Below are positions 33,001 through 46,400 of a DNA stretch of 64,000 nt, piece after piece (position 1 is the first letter of the stretch; every line of letters begins with the position of its first letter). Origin of the DNA: Diploptera punctata (Eukaryota; Arthropoda; Insecta; Blattodea; Blaberidae); the NCBI GenBank assembly GCA_030220185.1, contig JASPKZ010001601.1, positions 1,054,001 through 1,118,000 of the forward strand, given 5' to 3'. The notes beneath the pieces were generated by a model. That model made no database searches. It had not been told where the DNA came from and was given only the letters and a program-made list of their open reading frames with translations. The position numbers and the translations under genes are program-made.

Positions 33001-33170
33001 CAGATTTGATAAGAAAGTTCTTTGGACCACAAAAAGAGGGAGTAGGAGTCGACTTCCAGGGCCGACAGTGTTGAGATTATCAGTCTGGACAAGCTGAAGG
33101 AAGATAAAACACATGTTTTGAAACACGACCTAAAAGAAATCAATGAATATGAGGTGAGATGACTTGTTCA
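33000..33170 (+). mobile_element. Penelope endonuclease tail fragment
   Basis: The frame reads DLIRKFFGPQKEGVGVDFQG. It is followed by CAGTCTGGACAAGCTGAAGG, TTTTGAAACACG and AATATGAGGTGAG. It is one arm only, joined to repeat T. Confidence 0.65.
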
Positions 33171-33421
33171 CTATGTTCAAATTATAAAAAATAATAATAC
33201 AATTAACTAATAATAAAATAATACAAATTTGACTAATCATTATCTTATTTAATAGTAATATGTATAAATTTTATCATCAGTGATTGGTAACGTAAAAATT
33301 TTAGGGAATAGAAGGAAGATCAAAGAAATATTCTAACAAATAAATACATGAAAGTCTGGTATATAATACATGGAATGTTTTTATTTTATTCGTGCCAATA
33401 TTTTTGAACACAGTAAATGCT

Positions 33422-33821
33422 ATTAAATTAATGTTGGGAAGTAAACATTATGAGGTATAATCATTAAAATTCATCGGAGAACATTTTGTTTAAACAACTC
33501 ACCTCATAGAATTCATGCTTCCATGATACCGCGGTTTCAAACACAGTCTTGTTCATCCTCAGCCATAACTCCGACTGACGAAATTCTTCAGCTGTCAACT
33601 GTTCTATTGTCGCCATCTTTGGTTGAACTTATGAACTTCAAAATCAAGTGATTCATAAATTCAACCATAGATGGCGACAATAGAACAATTGACGACCGAA
33701 GAATTTTGTCAGTCGGAGTTAGGGCTGAGGATGAACACGACGTGATTGAAACCGCGGTATCATGGAAGCATGAATCCTATGAGGTGAGTTGTTTAAACAA
33801 AATGTTCTCCGATGAATTTTA
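33422..33821. mobile_element. Penelope fold-back, 12-bp TSD
   Basis: Outer block GGGAAGTAAACATTATGAGG. Arms carry ACAACTCACCTCATAGAATT, CATGCTTCCATGATACCGCG and the mirror, with CTGAGGATGAACACG and GAAACCGCGGTATC on the right. ACAGTAAATGCT lies at 33410-33421 and 33822-33833. Related direct copies are at 63.3-63.7 kb. Confidence 0.85.
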
Positions 33822-33934
33822 ACAGTAAATGCTCTTCATTCATACGGGATATGTTGTGTAAATATGCCGCAAATACAGAAACCGTGAATATGGAATGATA
33901 ATTTGTATGGGTATATAGGGGATACGTTCCAAAA

Positions 33935-34800
33935 TAATATACAAACAGATGGAAGTCTGATGGTGCTAGGTCAAGGCTATAAGGTGGATGAGGCAAGATT
34001 CTCATTCAAGTTTCATATCTTCAGTGGTGATAACTGGTCTGTGGTCTTGCATTGTCGTGCAAAATAAGAACATCCAGCATAGCTTTTGTTGGGCGAACTC
34101 GCCGAAGATGTGCTTAAGCTTTTTGAGGTGCTCATGTATTGGACAGAATTCATTGTGCACCCCTGCTCCAAAAAAATCAACCAGAATCACACCTTCTACA
34201 CCCCAAAATAAAGTTGCCATAACTTTCCCTACTGATCACACAGTTTTGATTTTTTTCTTCCTAGGCGAGGTTGTGTGATGCCATTCCATTGACTGCCTCT
34301 TTGAAAAAATGAATCTACATCGTCTCCAGTCACAACTTTTCCCAAAAATTCCTCTCCCTCCAAATTGAAGTGCTGCAAGAGCTAAGAGATTATCGATTTC
34401 CTCATCTCTTTATTCTGGTCGTTAACATTCGTAGTACCCACTGTAAACAAACTTTTGGGTACCTCAGTTGTTGCATGATCATCATCACACTACCTTTACT
34501 GATGATGAGAATGAGACACAATTAATATGTTGTTACCCGACGATCTTCATGAATGATCTCATCAACTAGCTGACTGTTGCAGGGAGTCACTAATGACGGC
34601 GGCCTTCAGCTCCGCATCAGCCAATTGTGTTTGTCCTTCAGCTTCGTTATAGCAACGAATCCATCGTCTAACAGTACTGACATCCACGGTTGAATCTCCA
34701 TAAACATTTTTCAACCTTTCATGAACGTGTAAGTTCAAGAATTCAATCACAGAACGCTGTTTAATACGTACATCAATGTCAGCCATTTTGTAAGAGGATG
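33935..34800 (-). pseudogene. mariner transposase relic
   Basis: On the - strand, fragments occur in the right order. The N-terminal part MADIDVRIKQRSVIEFLNLH lies at 34786. VTGDDVDSFF, in place of a GDETW motif, lies near 34310. VMATLFWGVEGVILVDFF lies near 34210, and LPHPPYSLDLAPSDFHLF near 33998-33943. Frameshifts and an internal deletion separate the fragments, and sequence after the last motif is unrelated. TIRs were not identified. Confidence 0.75.
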
Positions 34801-34859
34801 CAGTACTGCCACCACTTGACTTAGGAAGTTATTACTGCAGTGGATTGGAAAATAATATT

Positions 34860-35720
34860 TGAGGAATTACGCCGAATTGAAATTTTTCACATACTAACAT
34901 AATAAAAGAGAGAGAGAAAGAAAAGGAGACATTGCTTTTTGACTGACCCTCATACAACATTCTTATGACATAGCTGCACCACATATTTTACAGTTATTAA
35001 ATATTTATTTATGTATACAAAATGTGGTTCCGTAATTATCTCTCAATCATTTTTTGAAAGTTCTACAGAATCATAGTCCATATGCACAAATGCTTCTAAA
35101 ATTGCCTGCAGATTACATCACATGTCTGTGATAGGTATGACCAACCTATGCAAATAATTCCCAAAAAATGTTTTAAGGAATGGGTGTTCACTCAGTTCAT
35201 TTTGTTAGGTTACAATGGGAAAGTTCAAGCACACCAGATTAATTTTTAATTTATTGAATGTCATTTATTTCACTGGTTATAATGAGGCAAGTTAGTATAC
35301 ATCCATTTTTTATATAAACATGTTTTGGAATTAATTGTGACAGTTGATTAAACAAATTTTACAAATATATACCTTGAACGGCTATTCTATGGACTTAGAA
35401 AAATTCCACTGAGTAAATTACTGTACAGTTTGGCTGAAGTTTCCATCAAGCGCAGTGAGAAATTTTTCTTAAGTCTCAGGCAGACACCATCTGCACATGT
35501 GCCAACAGGGTTTTGTTTTCAAATCATTTCCCACTATTTACAATAAATTTTACATTTTTTCGGCTTAACTGCACTTCTACTAGTGCTTGATTTTTCAGTT
35601 ATATTGTTGTAAACTATAGCTCTTCTGTATTTACTTTAGTAATGTTAGAACATTATTTAATATTTAAAACTTTTTCAAACAATATTTATATTATTACTTT
35701 ATTATACAATTTTGAAGGGA
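34860..35720. repeat. repeat-derived stretch, partly shared with 41270-41430
   Basis: 35580-35715 is an inverted copy of 41275-41420 (AGTTATATTGTTGTAAACTA on + here). The remainder is unassigned. No gene is seen. Confidence 0.5.
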
Positions 35721-35723
35721 TAA

Positions 35724-36315
35724 GGTGTATAAACCGTCGCACATGAATTGTTCTAAGTTCTATAGAATTGCAGTACACATGCACGAGTTGCAGTAATGGT
35801 TAATGTAGCTTCCGGTAGATGGCTCTGAAGTCGACGTTACCAACTTGGGGAATAAATTCCCAAACGCTAAAACAAATGGACGTAAACTAACTTCCCATTT
35901 TCTAACCTAACAAAACAGTTTACAATCTTATTTATTTCCAAATAAAAAAAAAAAAAGATGGACGTAAACTAACTTCCCATTTCCTAAACTAACAAAACAA
36001 TTTACATGCATATTATTTAACAAACTAATTTTACGTACACTAACAATAAATATGGTTTTGAATTATTTTCAAATGTTGGTAACTGCGATGTGAGTCTCCA
36101 AGCGGATGTTATGTGAACCATTTCCGCGCCTGTAGAACTCGATGTACAATATTCGCATAATTTATAAATATTTAAAAATCGTAAGAAATGTTTATAAAAT
36201 GGTTCCAAAATATTTAAAATAGTACCAAACGTGGTTAGAAATGGTTTTAAAGTGTTTCGTGCATCAGTGGCATAAGAATATTACATGGAATATTGTGTGC
36301 GATGGTTTATACACC
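35724..36315. mobile_element. TIR element, family T (complete copy)
   Basis: The ends GGTGTATAAACCGTCGCACA and GGTGTATAAACCATCGCACA (complement of the right end) form terminal inverted repeats of at least 20 bp around 592 bp of non-coding sequence. The superfamily is not identified. Confidence 0.7.
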
Positions 36316-36752
36316 ACAGCCTTTTGAAGTATTTATTCAAATATAGAAATCACAATATTATGACACTGTTAGACAATGTGATGCTATTGGCTGTGGTGTA
36401 TAAACCGCCGCACACAATTTTCCATGTAATATTCTTATGCCACTGATGCACTAAACACTTTTCAACCATTTATAATAACGTTTGATACTATTTTAAACAT
36501 TTTGGAACCATTTTATAAACATTTCTTACGATATTTTTTAAAATACAGCGCTGTCTCAGACGAATTCTTCTAAGTTCCACAGAATCGCAGTGCGCATGCA
36601 CGAGTTGCTGTAATGGTTAATGTAGCCTCCGGTAGATGGCTCTGCAGTCGGCGTTACCAACTTTGGGAATAAATTTCCAAATGAAAAAAAAAAAAAAGGA
36701 CGTTAACTAACTTGCCATTTCCTAACAATTTACATGCATATTATTTATTCCC

Positions 36753-37108
36753 GATTCCTCCGATTGAGGGTCTTTTCACTTTTCAGCGGTTGCCCTTTTA
36801 CCAGCCGGCTGCTGGCCCTTCACATCCACATGTGTCAATCACAGAGGTAGATGATCAACAGCCAGTGTAGGGGTGACATGTGGTTAGCATGTCGAGTCCC
36901 CCAGCCGTTATAGCTGGTTCCTCAACCTGGAGCCGCTACTTATTGTAGCTACCCAATTGCCTCACGATGTCGGGTGGGCACCAGTCCCATACTGGCCGAA
37001 ATACCATGAGAAAATTTCTTCCCCCATGGAGACTCGAACCAGCGCAAGTCCTATAACTCTGCGCCAAGGCTTCCTACCTTAACCGCTCGGCTACGGCACG
37101 GGACTTAT
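36753..37108 (-). mobile_element. tRNA-derived SINE, family B (copy 4)
   Basis: The duplication TTATTTATTCCC lies at 36741-36752 and 37109-37120. The A-box side reads CCGTGCCGTAGCCGAGCGGT on the - strand. It is nested inside a family T repeat. Confidence 0.9.
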
Positions 37109-37454
37109 TTATTTATTCCCAAATGCTCAAAAAAATGGACGTAAACCAACTTGCCATTTCCTAACTTAACAAAACAATTTACATGTGTACTATTTAATGA
37201 ACTATGAACTAATTTTACATATACTAACACTAAATATGGTTTGAAATTATTTTCAAATGGTGGCAACGTTGGGACAACATGAGAAAGTAGCAAGCAAGTA
37301 ATGTATCCACGATCATGTTTTACGTAAATATATAAAATATTGTAAAGAAAGCTTGAAGATCGTTGCAAAATGTTTAAAATAGTACAAAACATGTTAACAA
37401 GTGTTTAGTGTATCAGTGGCATAAGAATGTACGTGTAGAATTGTGATGGGCATA

Positions 37455-37550
37455 TAACCTACCACACCCGTATCGGCGACCCACTGACACCATCGTCAGC
37501 TGTTTTCACAAACCTCATAATGTTAAAAATTCCCAAATTTAATATATAAA
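37455..37550 (-). mobile_element. short Penelope-end fragment
   Basis: ACCCGTATCGGCGACCCACT is followed by CATCGTCAGCTGTTTTCAC, then AACCTCATAATGTTAAAAAT. This joins the inner and outer parts of the 27364-27601 family with the middle deleted. Confidence 0.55.
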
Positions 37551-38159
37551 TTTCTTACGATTTTTAAATATTTCTAAATTATGCGAATATTGTATATCGA
37601 GTTTTACAGGCGCGGAAATGCTTCTTGTAACATCCGCTAGGAGACACTCACATCGCAGTTACCAACATTTGAAAATAATTCAAAACCGTATTTAGTGTTA
37701 GTGTACGTAAAATTAGTTTATAGTTTGTTAAATAATATGCATGTAAATTGTTTTGTTAGGTTAGAAAATGGGAAGTTAGTTTACGTCCATTTTTTTTTGT
37801 ATTTGGAAATTAATAATATGCATGTAAACTGTTTTGTTAGGTTAGGAAATGGGAAGTTAGTTTACGTCCATTTTTTTTAGCGTTTGGGAATTTATTCCCA
37901 AAGTTAGTAACGCCGACTTCAGAGTCATCTACCGGAAGCTACATTAACCATTACAGCAACTCCTGCATGCACACTGCGATTCTATAGAACTTAGAACAAT
38001 TCATGTGCGACGGTTTATACATCTTATCCCTGCTATTTTCTCCAGAGTATATTAGTCTATAATTTTTCTATCGCTGGTTGGATCAGCATTAGGGAGTGAT
38101 AAATAAGTGTACACTCATTTTTAATAAACGTTCGGTAATTTTAAGGATATGCTACACTT

Positions 38160-38880
38160 CGGGTCGCAAGAGTTCTATAGAATCGCAGTGTGCATGCGCT
38201 AGTGCTCCAATTATCCCAGGTAGATAAATGAAACCTCCAGCAGTTGGCAGTATATGTATGTGAAATCAGTATGACCAACATTGACACAAAATTCCCAGAA
38301 CTTGTCTAAAAATGTATAATTAACACGAAATGAACTAGTGGAAATATGATTTTACGTGGTAACCGTCCAACATTTTGAATTTTTCATAGAATAACAGATA
38401 TGAAGAGGTAATTTATTTTACGTATCAAATCACATTTAAAAAGCAAGAAACCTAAAAGCTAACCTAACCAAAATCAATTACTGTAACACAAATCAATTAC
38501 TCTAACGTAGGTGAAATCCAGGGAACGTGGAATCACATTTAAAAAGCAAGGAACCTAAAAGCTAACCAAACCTAAATCAATTACTGTAACACAAATCAAT
38601 TACTCTAACGTAGGTGAAATCCAGGGAACGTGGAAATGTTTGGCAACATCTGGAGTATTTTGGGTTGTTGATGGTGGCAATGCTGGAACAACATAGGAAG
38701 AGGAGGGAAAATAGCAGAGAGTAGCAAGTAAGCAATGTAGCACGACCATGTTTTACGTAAATATATAAAAAAAAGATTGTTGCAATCTTGGAAGATGTTT
38801 AAAATGTGTTGCAAAATGTTTTAAACGTGTTTAGTGAATCAGTGGAATATGATATTAAATTGAAAATTTTTTGCGACCTG
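38160..38880. repeat. diverged family T-like repeats with a local duplication
   Basis: GTTCTATAGAATCGCAGTGT begins it. The block AACCTAAAAGCTAACC...CAGGGAACGTGGAA occurs twice in tandem, at about 38445-38533 and 38545-38633. Confidence 0.55.
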
Positions 38881-39109
38881 AACCCTAGAACAGCCAATTT
38901 TAATATTATTAATATATTTTTTAAACATAGATTTGGGGATTTATTGCAAATATTGATAATTTCAATTTCATAGTGACGGATAGTAATCGATGGGGTTCAA
39001 TTGTGTGTTATCGCTGGCTTTATAAACTCAGGTGGTGGACTTTGAAAATATTTCATGCTAGTTTAGGTGCAGTTTTCCCGAAACTTTATCCGTTCTCTCC
39101 TAGTATTTA

Positions 39110-39480
39110 CGTAATTGTAACCCAGTTCTGAGGTTGGGACACCTAGAAGGCAGGGTTACGGCTGCCCTGATATAATGGGTGATAGTGGTGCATCAGGAGT
39201 CGTTAATCCTAAACTTAATCTCTAATGATGATGATGACCATGATATTCGGGTGGGCCTTAAAAGGTTCCTGATATTTGTCTCACAAGTGAGGAAAAACCT
39301 CACCCAGGAAACTTATCCTGACCGGGCCCTCTGCTTGACAAGGCAGGACCCTACCTCGAGACCACAGTGGTATTTTAATAATCTACTGTGAATGCTTAGT
39401 TACTTTTACCAGGTATCGAACGCGGCCCTCTGCTTGACAAGGCAGGACCCTACCTCGAGACCACAGCGGAATTTTAATAA
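39110..39480 (-). mobile_element. SINE family D with duplicated head
   Basis: The body starts at 39115 (GTAACCCAGTTCTGAGGTTG). The tRNA-like head ends at about 39372. The head segment CCCTCTGCTTGACAAGGCAG to CCACAG is then repeated at about 39427-39470 with its flank ATTTTAATAATCTACTGTGA, a local tandem duplication. Confidence 0.75.
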
Positions 39481-40368
39481 TCTACTGTGAATACCTAACT
39501 TTTACCATTCATACTTGTTTCACTTTACATTCAACTGGTAAATTGAATACCTTACTTATTTCATAAATAAGGTAACATTATAAATGTAATCATCCAAAAA
39601 TAGCGTTGAATATTAATGCACTTTTCAAAATTATGCTATATTAGTGCTGTTAACCTTGTTTGCATGGGCACGTGGACAAAGCAACATGATGCTCTTTGAT
39701 ATTCAATAACTAACTGGACATTATAATAATATTCTTGATATATTGATATTCAGTCAATTTTAACACTCAATTTACACCTATATAAAATATTTATAACGTA
39801 TTATCCATTACCTGTAACAGAATCCGTATATCAACCAACACTAACAAGCCGGAAGTTGAAAAGGAATAGACAGGAAATTGAAGTTCAACTCTTGCTCTTG
39901 GTAGAGTTTAGAAACGTTAGAAATTAAACCTCTATGCTTTGGTAGTGTCCATAGATTGTAAACGTTCAGCAGTACCTCCAAAATAATTGATAAACTTATG
40001 TATAGCATAAAAGTACTTAAGGATGTTTGAAAATAATTTAAGTGACACGTAAATATTTTTTTTAGTATTGAACTGAAATAATATGTAAAAAGAAATGTTT
40101 GTTTTGCTCGAAATAAATCTGTCATTTATGATCATTTACCCTTGACTATATTCTTTGCAGGTAGGTGTGGCTTTTCAATCAAAGATAACCACATGTTTTT
40201 GTACAGTTCTCAAATGATAATCTTTGGCATATTCCGGTGTTTTCTGCTGGAATGTTGAGATACATATAAATTTTTATCGGAGTAAAAACAATAGTTCAGT
40301 ATTATTTAAAAGGACATGGAAAATTAAGATAACATTGCTAATAAAATTTATGAGATTTTTTTCAAATC
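39481..40368. other. presumed rdgB-beta upstream region
   Basis: It is AT-rich with no obvious core promoter motif, and may hold the promoter or 5' UTR of the gene starting at 40369. The - strand frame 39841-40125 shows no known domain. Confidence 0.4.
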
Positions 40369-40419
40369 ATGGTTTTAACTAAAGAATATCGAATATGTAT
40401 GCCTTTGACTGTAGAGGAG
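40369..40419 (+). other. rdgBbeta: rdgB-beta exon 1 (start)
   Basis: Seventeen codons ending VEE, with donor GTACAA at 40420. The next intron is only 86 nt. Confidence 0.85.
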
Positions 40420-43400
40420 GTACAATTTTTAAAAATATTATATATTTGACATTAAATTTATGGTTAATATTGTTTATTTTTATTATTGTTTCTTATTCCA
40501 TTTAGTATCAGATAGGCCAGCTGTACATGATTGCTCGTCATAGCCATGAACAATCTGATAATGGAGAAGGTGTGGAAGTTGTAGAAAATATTGCTTGTGA
40601 AGATCCAGAACATGGGAAGGGACAATATACGGAAAAGAGGATCCACCTTTCAAGGTATGTTATAGGATCGAAAAAACTTTCCAAAAATTATTCCAAGTTC
40701 TATAGAATAGCAGTGAACATGAGCAAACATTTATGGAATTGTCACCAGATGGAACCACATCTGTGAATTCGGTATGACCACCTTTGCAATAAATTCCCAA
40801 ACATGTTTATAAGAAATGAGTATACACTTACTTTCCCCTTTATAATTTGACTAAATGAATCACATGTATCTTATTTAACAAACTAAAAACAAATCTGGGG
40901 AAAAACTGCACTTAAACTAGCGTGAAATATTTTCAAAGTCCTATAGAACAACAGTGCGCATGCACCAGAGTTTATAGAGCCAGCAATAACTCACAATCGA
41001 CCACATATCGGTTATCATCCTCGATTACTATCGGTCGCTATGAAATTTAAATGACCAATATTTGCAATAAATCACCAAATTTATGTTAAAAATATATATT
41101 AATAATATTAAAATTACCAAACGTTTATTAAAAATGGGTGTACACTTACTTATCACTCCCTAATGCTGATCCAACCAGCGATAGAAAAATCATAGACTAA
41201 GTAATACACTCTGTGGAGAAAATAGCAGTTAGCATCACAATATTGTCTAACAGTGTCATAATATTGTGATTTGCATATTTAAATAAATACTTCAAAATTG
41301 TCTAATAATGTTATAAAAATTGTTTGAAAAAGTTAAAAATATTAAATAATGCTAGTAAATACAGAAGAAGAGCTATAGTTTACAACAATATAACTGAAAA
41401 ATCAAGCGCTAGTAGAAGTGCAGTTGAGCTGACATTTTACTGCTGTCCATTTTTGAGAATTACGATGATATATGAATTATTTTTGACAATTGAATGATAT
41501 TTCTCATGTTTTCACCCTGGTCAATAATTTGAAAAACAGTAGTAACATTATGATGATCTTGAAGAAGATTTCCGGGCTGTAGGCCGTGGTCTCGAGGCTT
41601 GAAGTTCCCTGATGTTTCGCCAGAGACTGCGTCTGGCATCCTCAAGGGTTGTCTTGAGACTGGCAATTTGTCCACTGTCTGTCCTATTTATACCGTTCAC
41701 CGCGATGTGTTCGTAGGTTATATCTGCCTTCTTATTGGTCGGCGGTAGGGACTTCCACTGCTCCAATGAGATTGCTGTTTGATGGTCTAGTCGACTGTAC
41801 GTTATATCTGCCTTCTGATTGGTCAGTTTCAATATAAAATAAGAATCATTAAAAGTCAACAAAGTATGGATACTGGTTCTAAAAAACGCAGAATGCAAAC
41901 CTCTACAAGAACAGTCTACTAGACCATCAAACAGCAACCTCATTGGAGCAATGGAAGTCCCTACCGCTGACCAATCAGAAGGCAGATATAACCTATAACA
42001 CATCGCGATGAATGGTATAAATAGGACAGACAGTGGACAAATTGCCAGTCTCAAGACAACCCTTGTGGATGCCAGATGCAGTCTCTGGTGAAACATCGGG
42101 GAACTTCAAGCCTCGAGACCACGGCCTACAGCCCGGAAGTCTTCAACATCATGATAGCAACTCCGGCCGTGATAGCCTAAGTCAATACAAGAGTAACATT
42201 GTAACCACAATGGCTACTATGTTCTTCAAACAGAATACAAAATAGTGTTTTATTATTTATTATTTTTTGGTTTGTTTCTGTTTAATCTGCAATTTTTTAT
42301 TCCATTTTGCTCTTGGACATGCCTAATGTTTATTTTAAATGCAAAAACACCAAGAAATTTGGAGGTCTGTTGTTTATGACGGACACATATTGACCACCAT
42401 TTCTATCCAGAGGTACTTCATATTGTCGTATGAAGACAATAGGTTTAAGACAGTTGGGCTATTATCCTAGGTTTTCAGTGTAATCCCATAAATTGGCTAT
42501 ATTATTGTATCCATACGCCGTAGCTGAGTGGTTAAGGGAGGAAACCTTGGCGCAGAGCTACGGGACTTGCGCTGGTCCGAGTCTCCATGGGGGAAGAAAT
42601 TTTCTCATGGTATTTCGGCCAGTATGGGACCGGTGCCCACCCAGCATCGTGAGGCATTTGGGTAGCTACAATAAGTAGCAGCTCCAGGTTGAGAAAACCT
42701 AGCTATAACGGCTGGGGGACTCGACATGCTGACCACATGTCACCCTACACTGGCTGATGATCATCTACCTCTGTGAATGACACATGTGGATGTGAGGCCA
42801 GCAGCCAGCTGGTAGGCTAAGGGCCTTCTAGGCCTGTCGTGCCAGGAGTTTTTTTATTGTATCCATAATTAATAGCTACACTGTAATACAAAGGAAAATT
42901 TTCTTATTAATTATATTATTTTGAGTTTGTTCATCTTCTTCTTCTTCTTCTCCCTTCCAAGTATTAGGCCAAGGCCTGTTACGATCCTATAGAAAATTTT
43001 CCCTCCAGTGTTTCATAGGACGGCCCAGTGATCTTCATCCTCTGTTCATCTTACCTCATTATTAATGTTGATTTGTTCTTGAACATGTTTCGATTGGATA
43101 TCAATCATCTTCAGCATATTGCCCAGTCTGATTGATATCCAATCGAAACATGTCCAAGAACAAATCAACATTAATATTGAGGTCAGATGAACAGACTCAA
43201 AATAATATAATTAGTAAGAACCTCAAAATATTACTTCCTAAAATAAAACGAAAATTTTCTTACATAGAAATATGTTTCTCTTCTAAGGCTTTCTGTGTGG
43301 AATATTCCAATCTGCATTTATTATTTTTAAAATATGTTATTCTCTCCTGGCATGGCGTTATTGTAACCCACTTCTATGGTTGGGGCGCCTGGAAGGCAGA

Positions 43401-46400
43401 ACTGCTGTACGCCGATAGGTGATGATGATGGTAATGATGCGCCTAAATTTTAATGAATATGTTAATGATGATAACAATGGCCAGATGATGTTCGGGGACT
43501 GTTTGGACCTTAAATTTTCCTGACATTTGTTTTGCAGATGAGGAAAAACCCCGAAACAAACCATCACCCAGGTAACTTCTCCTGACTGGGGATCGAATCC
43601 TGGCCCGCTGCGTGACAAGGCAGCATGCTACCTTGAGACCACAGCAGTGGACTATTTTCAAAATATGCTATCATAAAAAAATACTGTTCAATACATGTTG
43701 TTTAGGTATTACAGAATCTCAGAAATTAAAAGTTTCCCAAACTCATATCATATTGTACTATTCTATTCTATTTATTTAACTTTCACAAGGAAAGAACACT
43801 ATGAGGTTAAATCTAAGAATTAAATTAATGTTTTTATTACATCACCTCATATCCTTTTTCTTCTATACTGCAGTTTCGGAGCTTATCTCCGTCATCAGTA
43901 GCCTCTAGTCAACCGGTGTTATATCGTTTCTTGGTGGTTCTCTTCTTACTTCTATCGATGGATCGGTGAACCTCTGGATCAGGTCAATATTTGCAGGAGT
44001 TTTGAAATTCATGAGTTTATCTTTCTTGTATTTTTGGATGTGGATTTTTTTGCAGACTGTGAGTTCTGTTTGTTTATCTGTGTGTTTGATTAGGCTAGCT
44101 TCTGTATCAATTAAATGTTTTTCAGACCAAGCATGGGCTGCTACAGCTGACTTATCCACTTCACCCTTTTTTACATTTCTAAGATGTTTTTAAACCAGAT
44201 TGAAAGAACATCTTAGAAATGTAAAAAAGGGTGAAGTGGACAAGTCAGCTGTAGCAGCCCATGCTTGGTCTGAAAAACATTTAATTGATACAGAAGCTAG
44301 CCTAATCAAACACACAGATAAACAAAAAGAACTCTCAGTCTGCGAAAAAATCCAAATCCAAAAAAACAAGAAAGATAAACTCATGAATTTCAAAACTCCC
44401 ACAAATTTTGACCTGATCCAGAGGTTCATTGGTCCACCGATAGAAGTAAGAAAAGAAACGACATAACACTGGTCGACCAGAGGATACTGATGATGGAGTT
44501 AAGCTCTGAAACTGCAGTCTAGAAGAAAAAGGATATGAGGTGAGGTAATAAAAACATTAATCTAATTCTTATTCTATTCTATATTTATGAGCAAAAAGTT
44601 TATAATTAACCAGATATTAATTTTATAAAATTGCCAAATTCACTTGTGCTGTGTTCAGTTCATGAATAATTTATCAGTAATTTCTGATGTCTTGGTGATA
44701 CTACTTATGATAATGTATGAATATCTTTTTCTCTCTCAAGTTCTTTGATAGTTCAGTTGGTAGAGTCCTGGGCTATGGAGTCTGAATTTGAAAGCTTGCC
44801 GATTCCAATGAGGTGAGTACAGTGGTGTACGCTCTTTGCACCTGTGAATGTGCACACCACTGGCACTTGCAGATTTTCAAATTTTGTATTAAGGCACAAC
44901 ATGTGGCAATCTTGATACTTTTTGCTATAAATGAACAATTTATTTACTCCTATAATCCTGTAAATGTACTGTAATTCTGTGTCATATTTAGTAAATTATC
45001 GCATGTACCTATCTAAAGGGTTCTTCATTTATAACCTAATGGGCACATGGTGTTTTGCCTCTCCCGAGCTCTTGTTAGAGGCAAAATGCCATATGCCCAT
45101 TAGGTTATAAATGGAGAACTCTGTATATGTATTCATCCATAAAAGTGCAAATGTTAACTCACTCTACACTGAATATAGATGAAAAGATATTCACCAGGCT
45201 AAATAAATTGTTGGACTTTATCATTATGCTGCAGGCATTTCTCACATTTTTCTGGAAAGTTTACAGAAATAGGTTGCACTTCTTTTGAAATTTGAGAATT
45301 TTTGGTGTTAAATCTAATGTTTACTTTCTTCATGGTTTTGTGAAAATACTTCACTTTCTTTTCTCCTTCCATCTTACATATATTCATAATTGATTTATAG
45401 GGTTTGAAGTTTATTGTGGAGATAGTCAACAAAAAAAATATTTATAAGAATTAAAGATATCTACAGAAAAAACAAAAATTATGGCATTTCAAGGTGTAGA
45501 TCCTGTCAGAAGTAAAATTGTACTGGACAATAAAATTTTGGAGCAGGTGAATAATTTTACATATCTAGGATGCAATATCTCATATGAAGAAGAAAAGGAT
45601 GTAAATGCAAAAACATCTAAATTTTTAAGAATTTTAGGGTTAATAAATTCTATCTTCAAGCCACAGTTAGTCCAAAAGCATTCAAGACTGAAAGTGTATA
45701 AAACACTGGCTCTTCCAACTCTTTTGTATGGTAGCGAAGTATGGACGTTGAAACAGAAGGATATACAGAGACTTAGATCTGCTGAAATGAGATATCTTCG
45801 GAGGACTGCAGGATACACACTACTAGATCACAAAAAAATGAAGACATCTTAGAAGAATTACACATGGAATCTTTAGAAAACAAAATTTCTGATTATAAGT
45901 CAAGATGGATACAACATGTTCATCGAATGGAAGATCACAGAATACCCAAACTAATGTTAAGATATCAACCTGCAGGAAGAAGAAGACCAGGACGTCCACT
46001 CAAAAGACTTCTGGATGGTGTTTCTCTTGAGGCCGAAACAGGTCAACAAATGGCCTAAATTCGTGAATGTACTATGATGATGATGATGATGAAATGAATC
46101 GTGATTTCTTCTTACCTCATACTTCTATGTTTTTTTAAACACAGCACTGCAGTATCAGCAACCATCGTCACCATCCTCAGCTGTTTTCCATAATGTTAAA
46201 AATTCCCAAATTTATTATATAAAAAAAATATTTATTTAACTTTCACAGGGAAAAAACACTATGAGGTCTAATTTAAGAATTAAATTAATGTTTTTATTAT
46301 CTCACCTCATATCCTTTTTCTTCTATACTGCAGTTTCGGAGCTTATCTCCAGCATCAGTAGCCTCTGGTCGACTGTTATGTCATTTTATGGCAGTTTCTT

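Larger units (their letters stand above)
36395..38023. repeat. composite of family T arms in opposite orientation
   Basis: It starts with GGTGTATAAACCGCCGCACA and ends with TGTGCGACGGTTTATAC at 38004-38020. It has internal segments in both orientations (36560-36750, 37120-37440, 37560-37990) and a SINE insertion. It looks like several joined or rearranged copies. Confidence 0.6.
43771..44571. mobile_element. Penelope palindrome with endonuclease in both arms, 10-bp TSD
   Basis: TTCTATTCTA lies at 43761-43770 and 44572-44581. The arms meet near 44195. The - strand of the left arm and + strand of the right arm each encode EVDKSAVAAHAWSEKHLIDT and IQK/NFDLIQRF-type tails. The left copy carries small lesions. 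Both arms contain a hammerhead-like block and end in CACCTCATATCC or its complement. Confidence 0.88.

Noticed and set aside
40420..40505. reading exon 1 and 2 of rdgB-beta as one exon
   Set aside because: The 86-nt segment begins GT, ends AG and contains in-frame stops.
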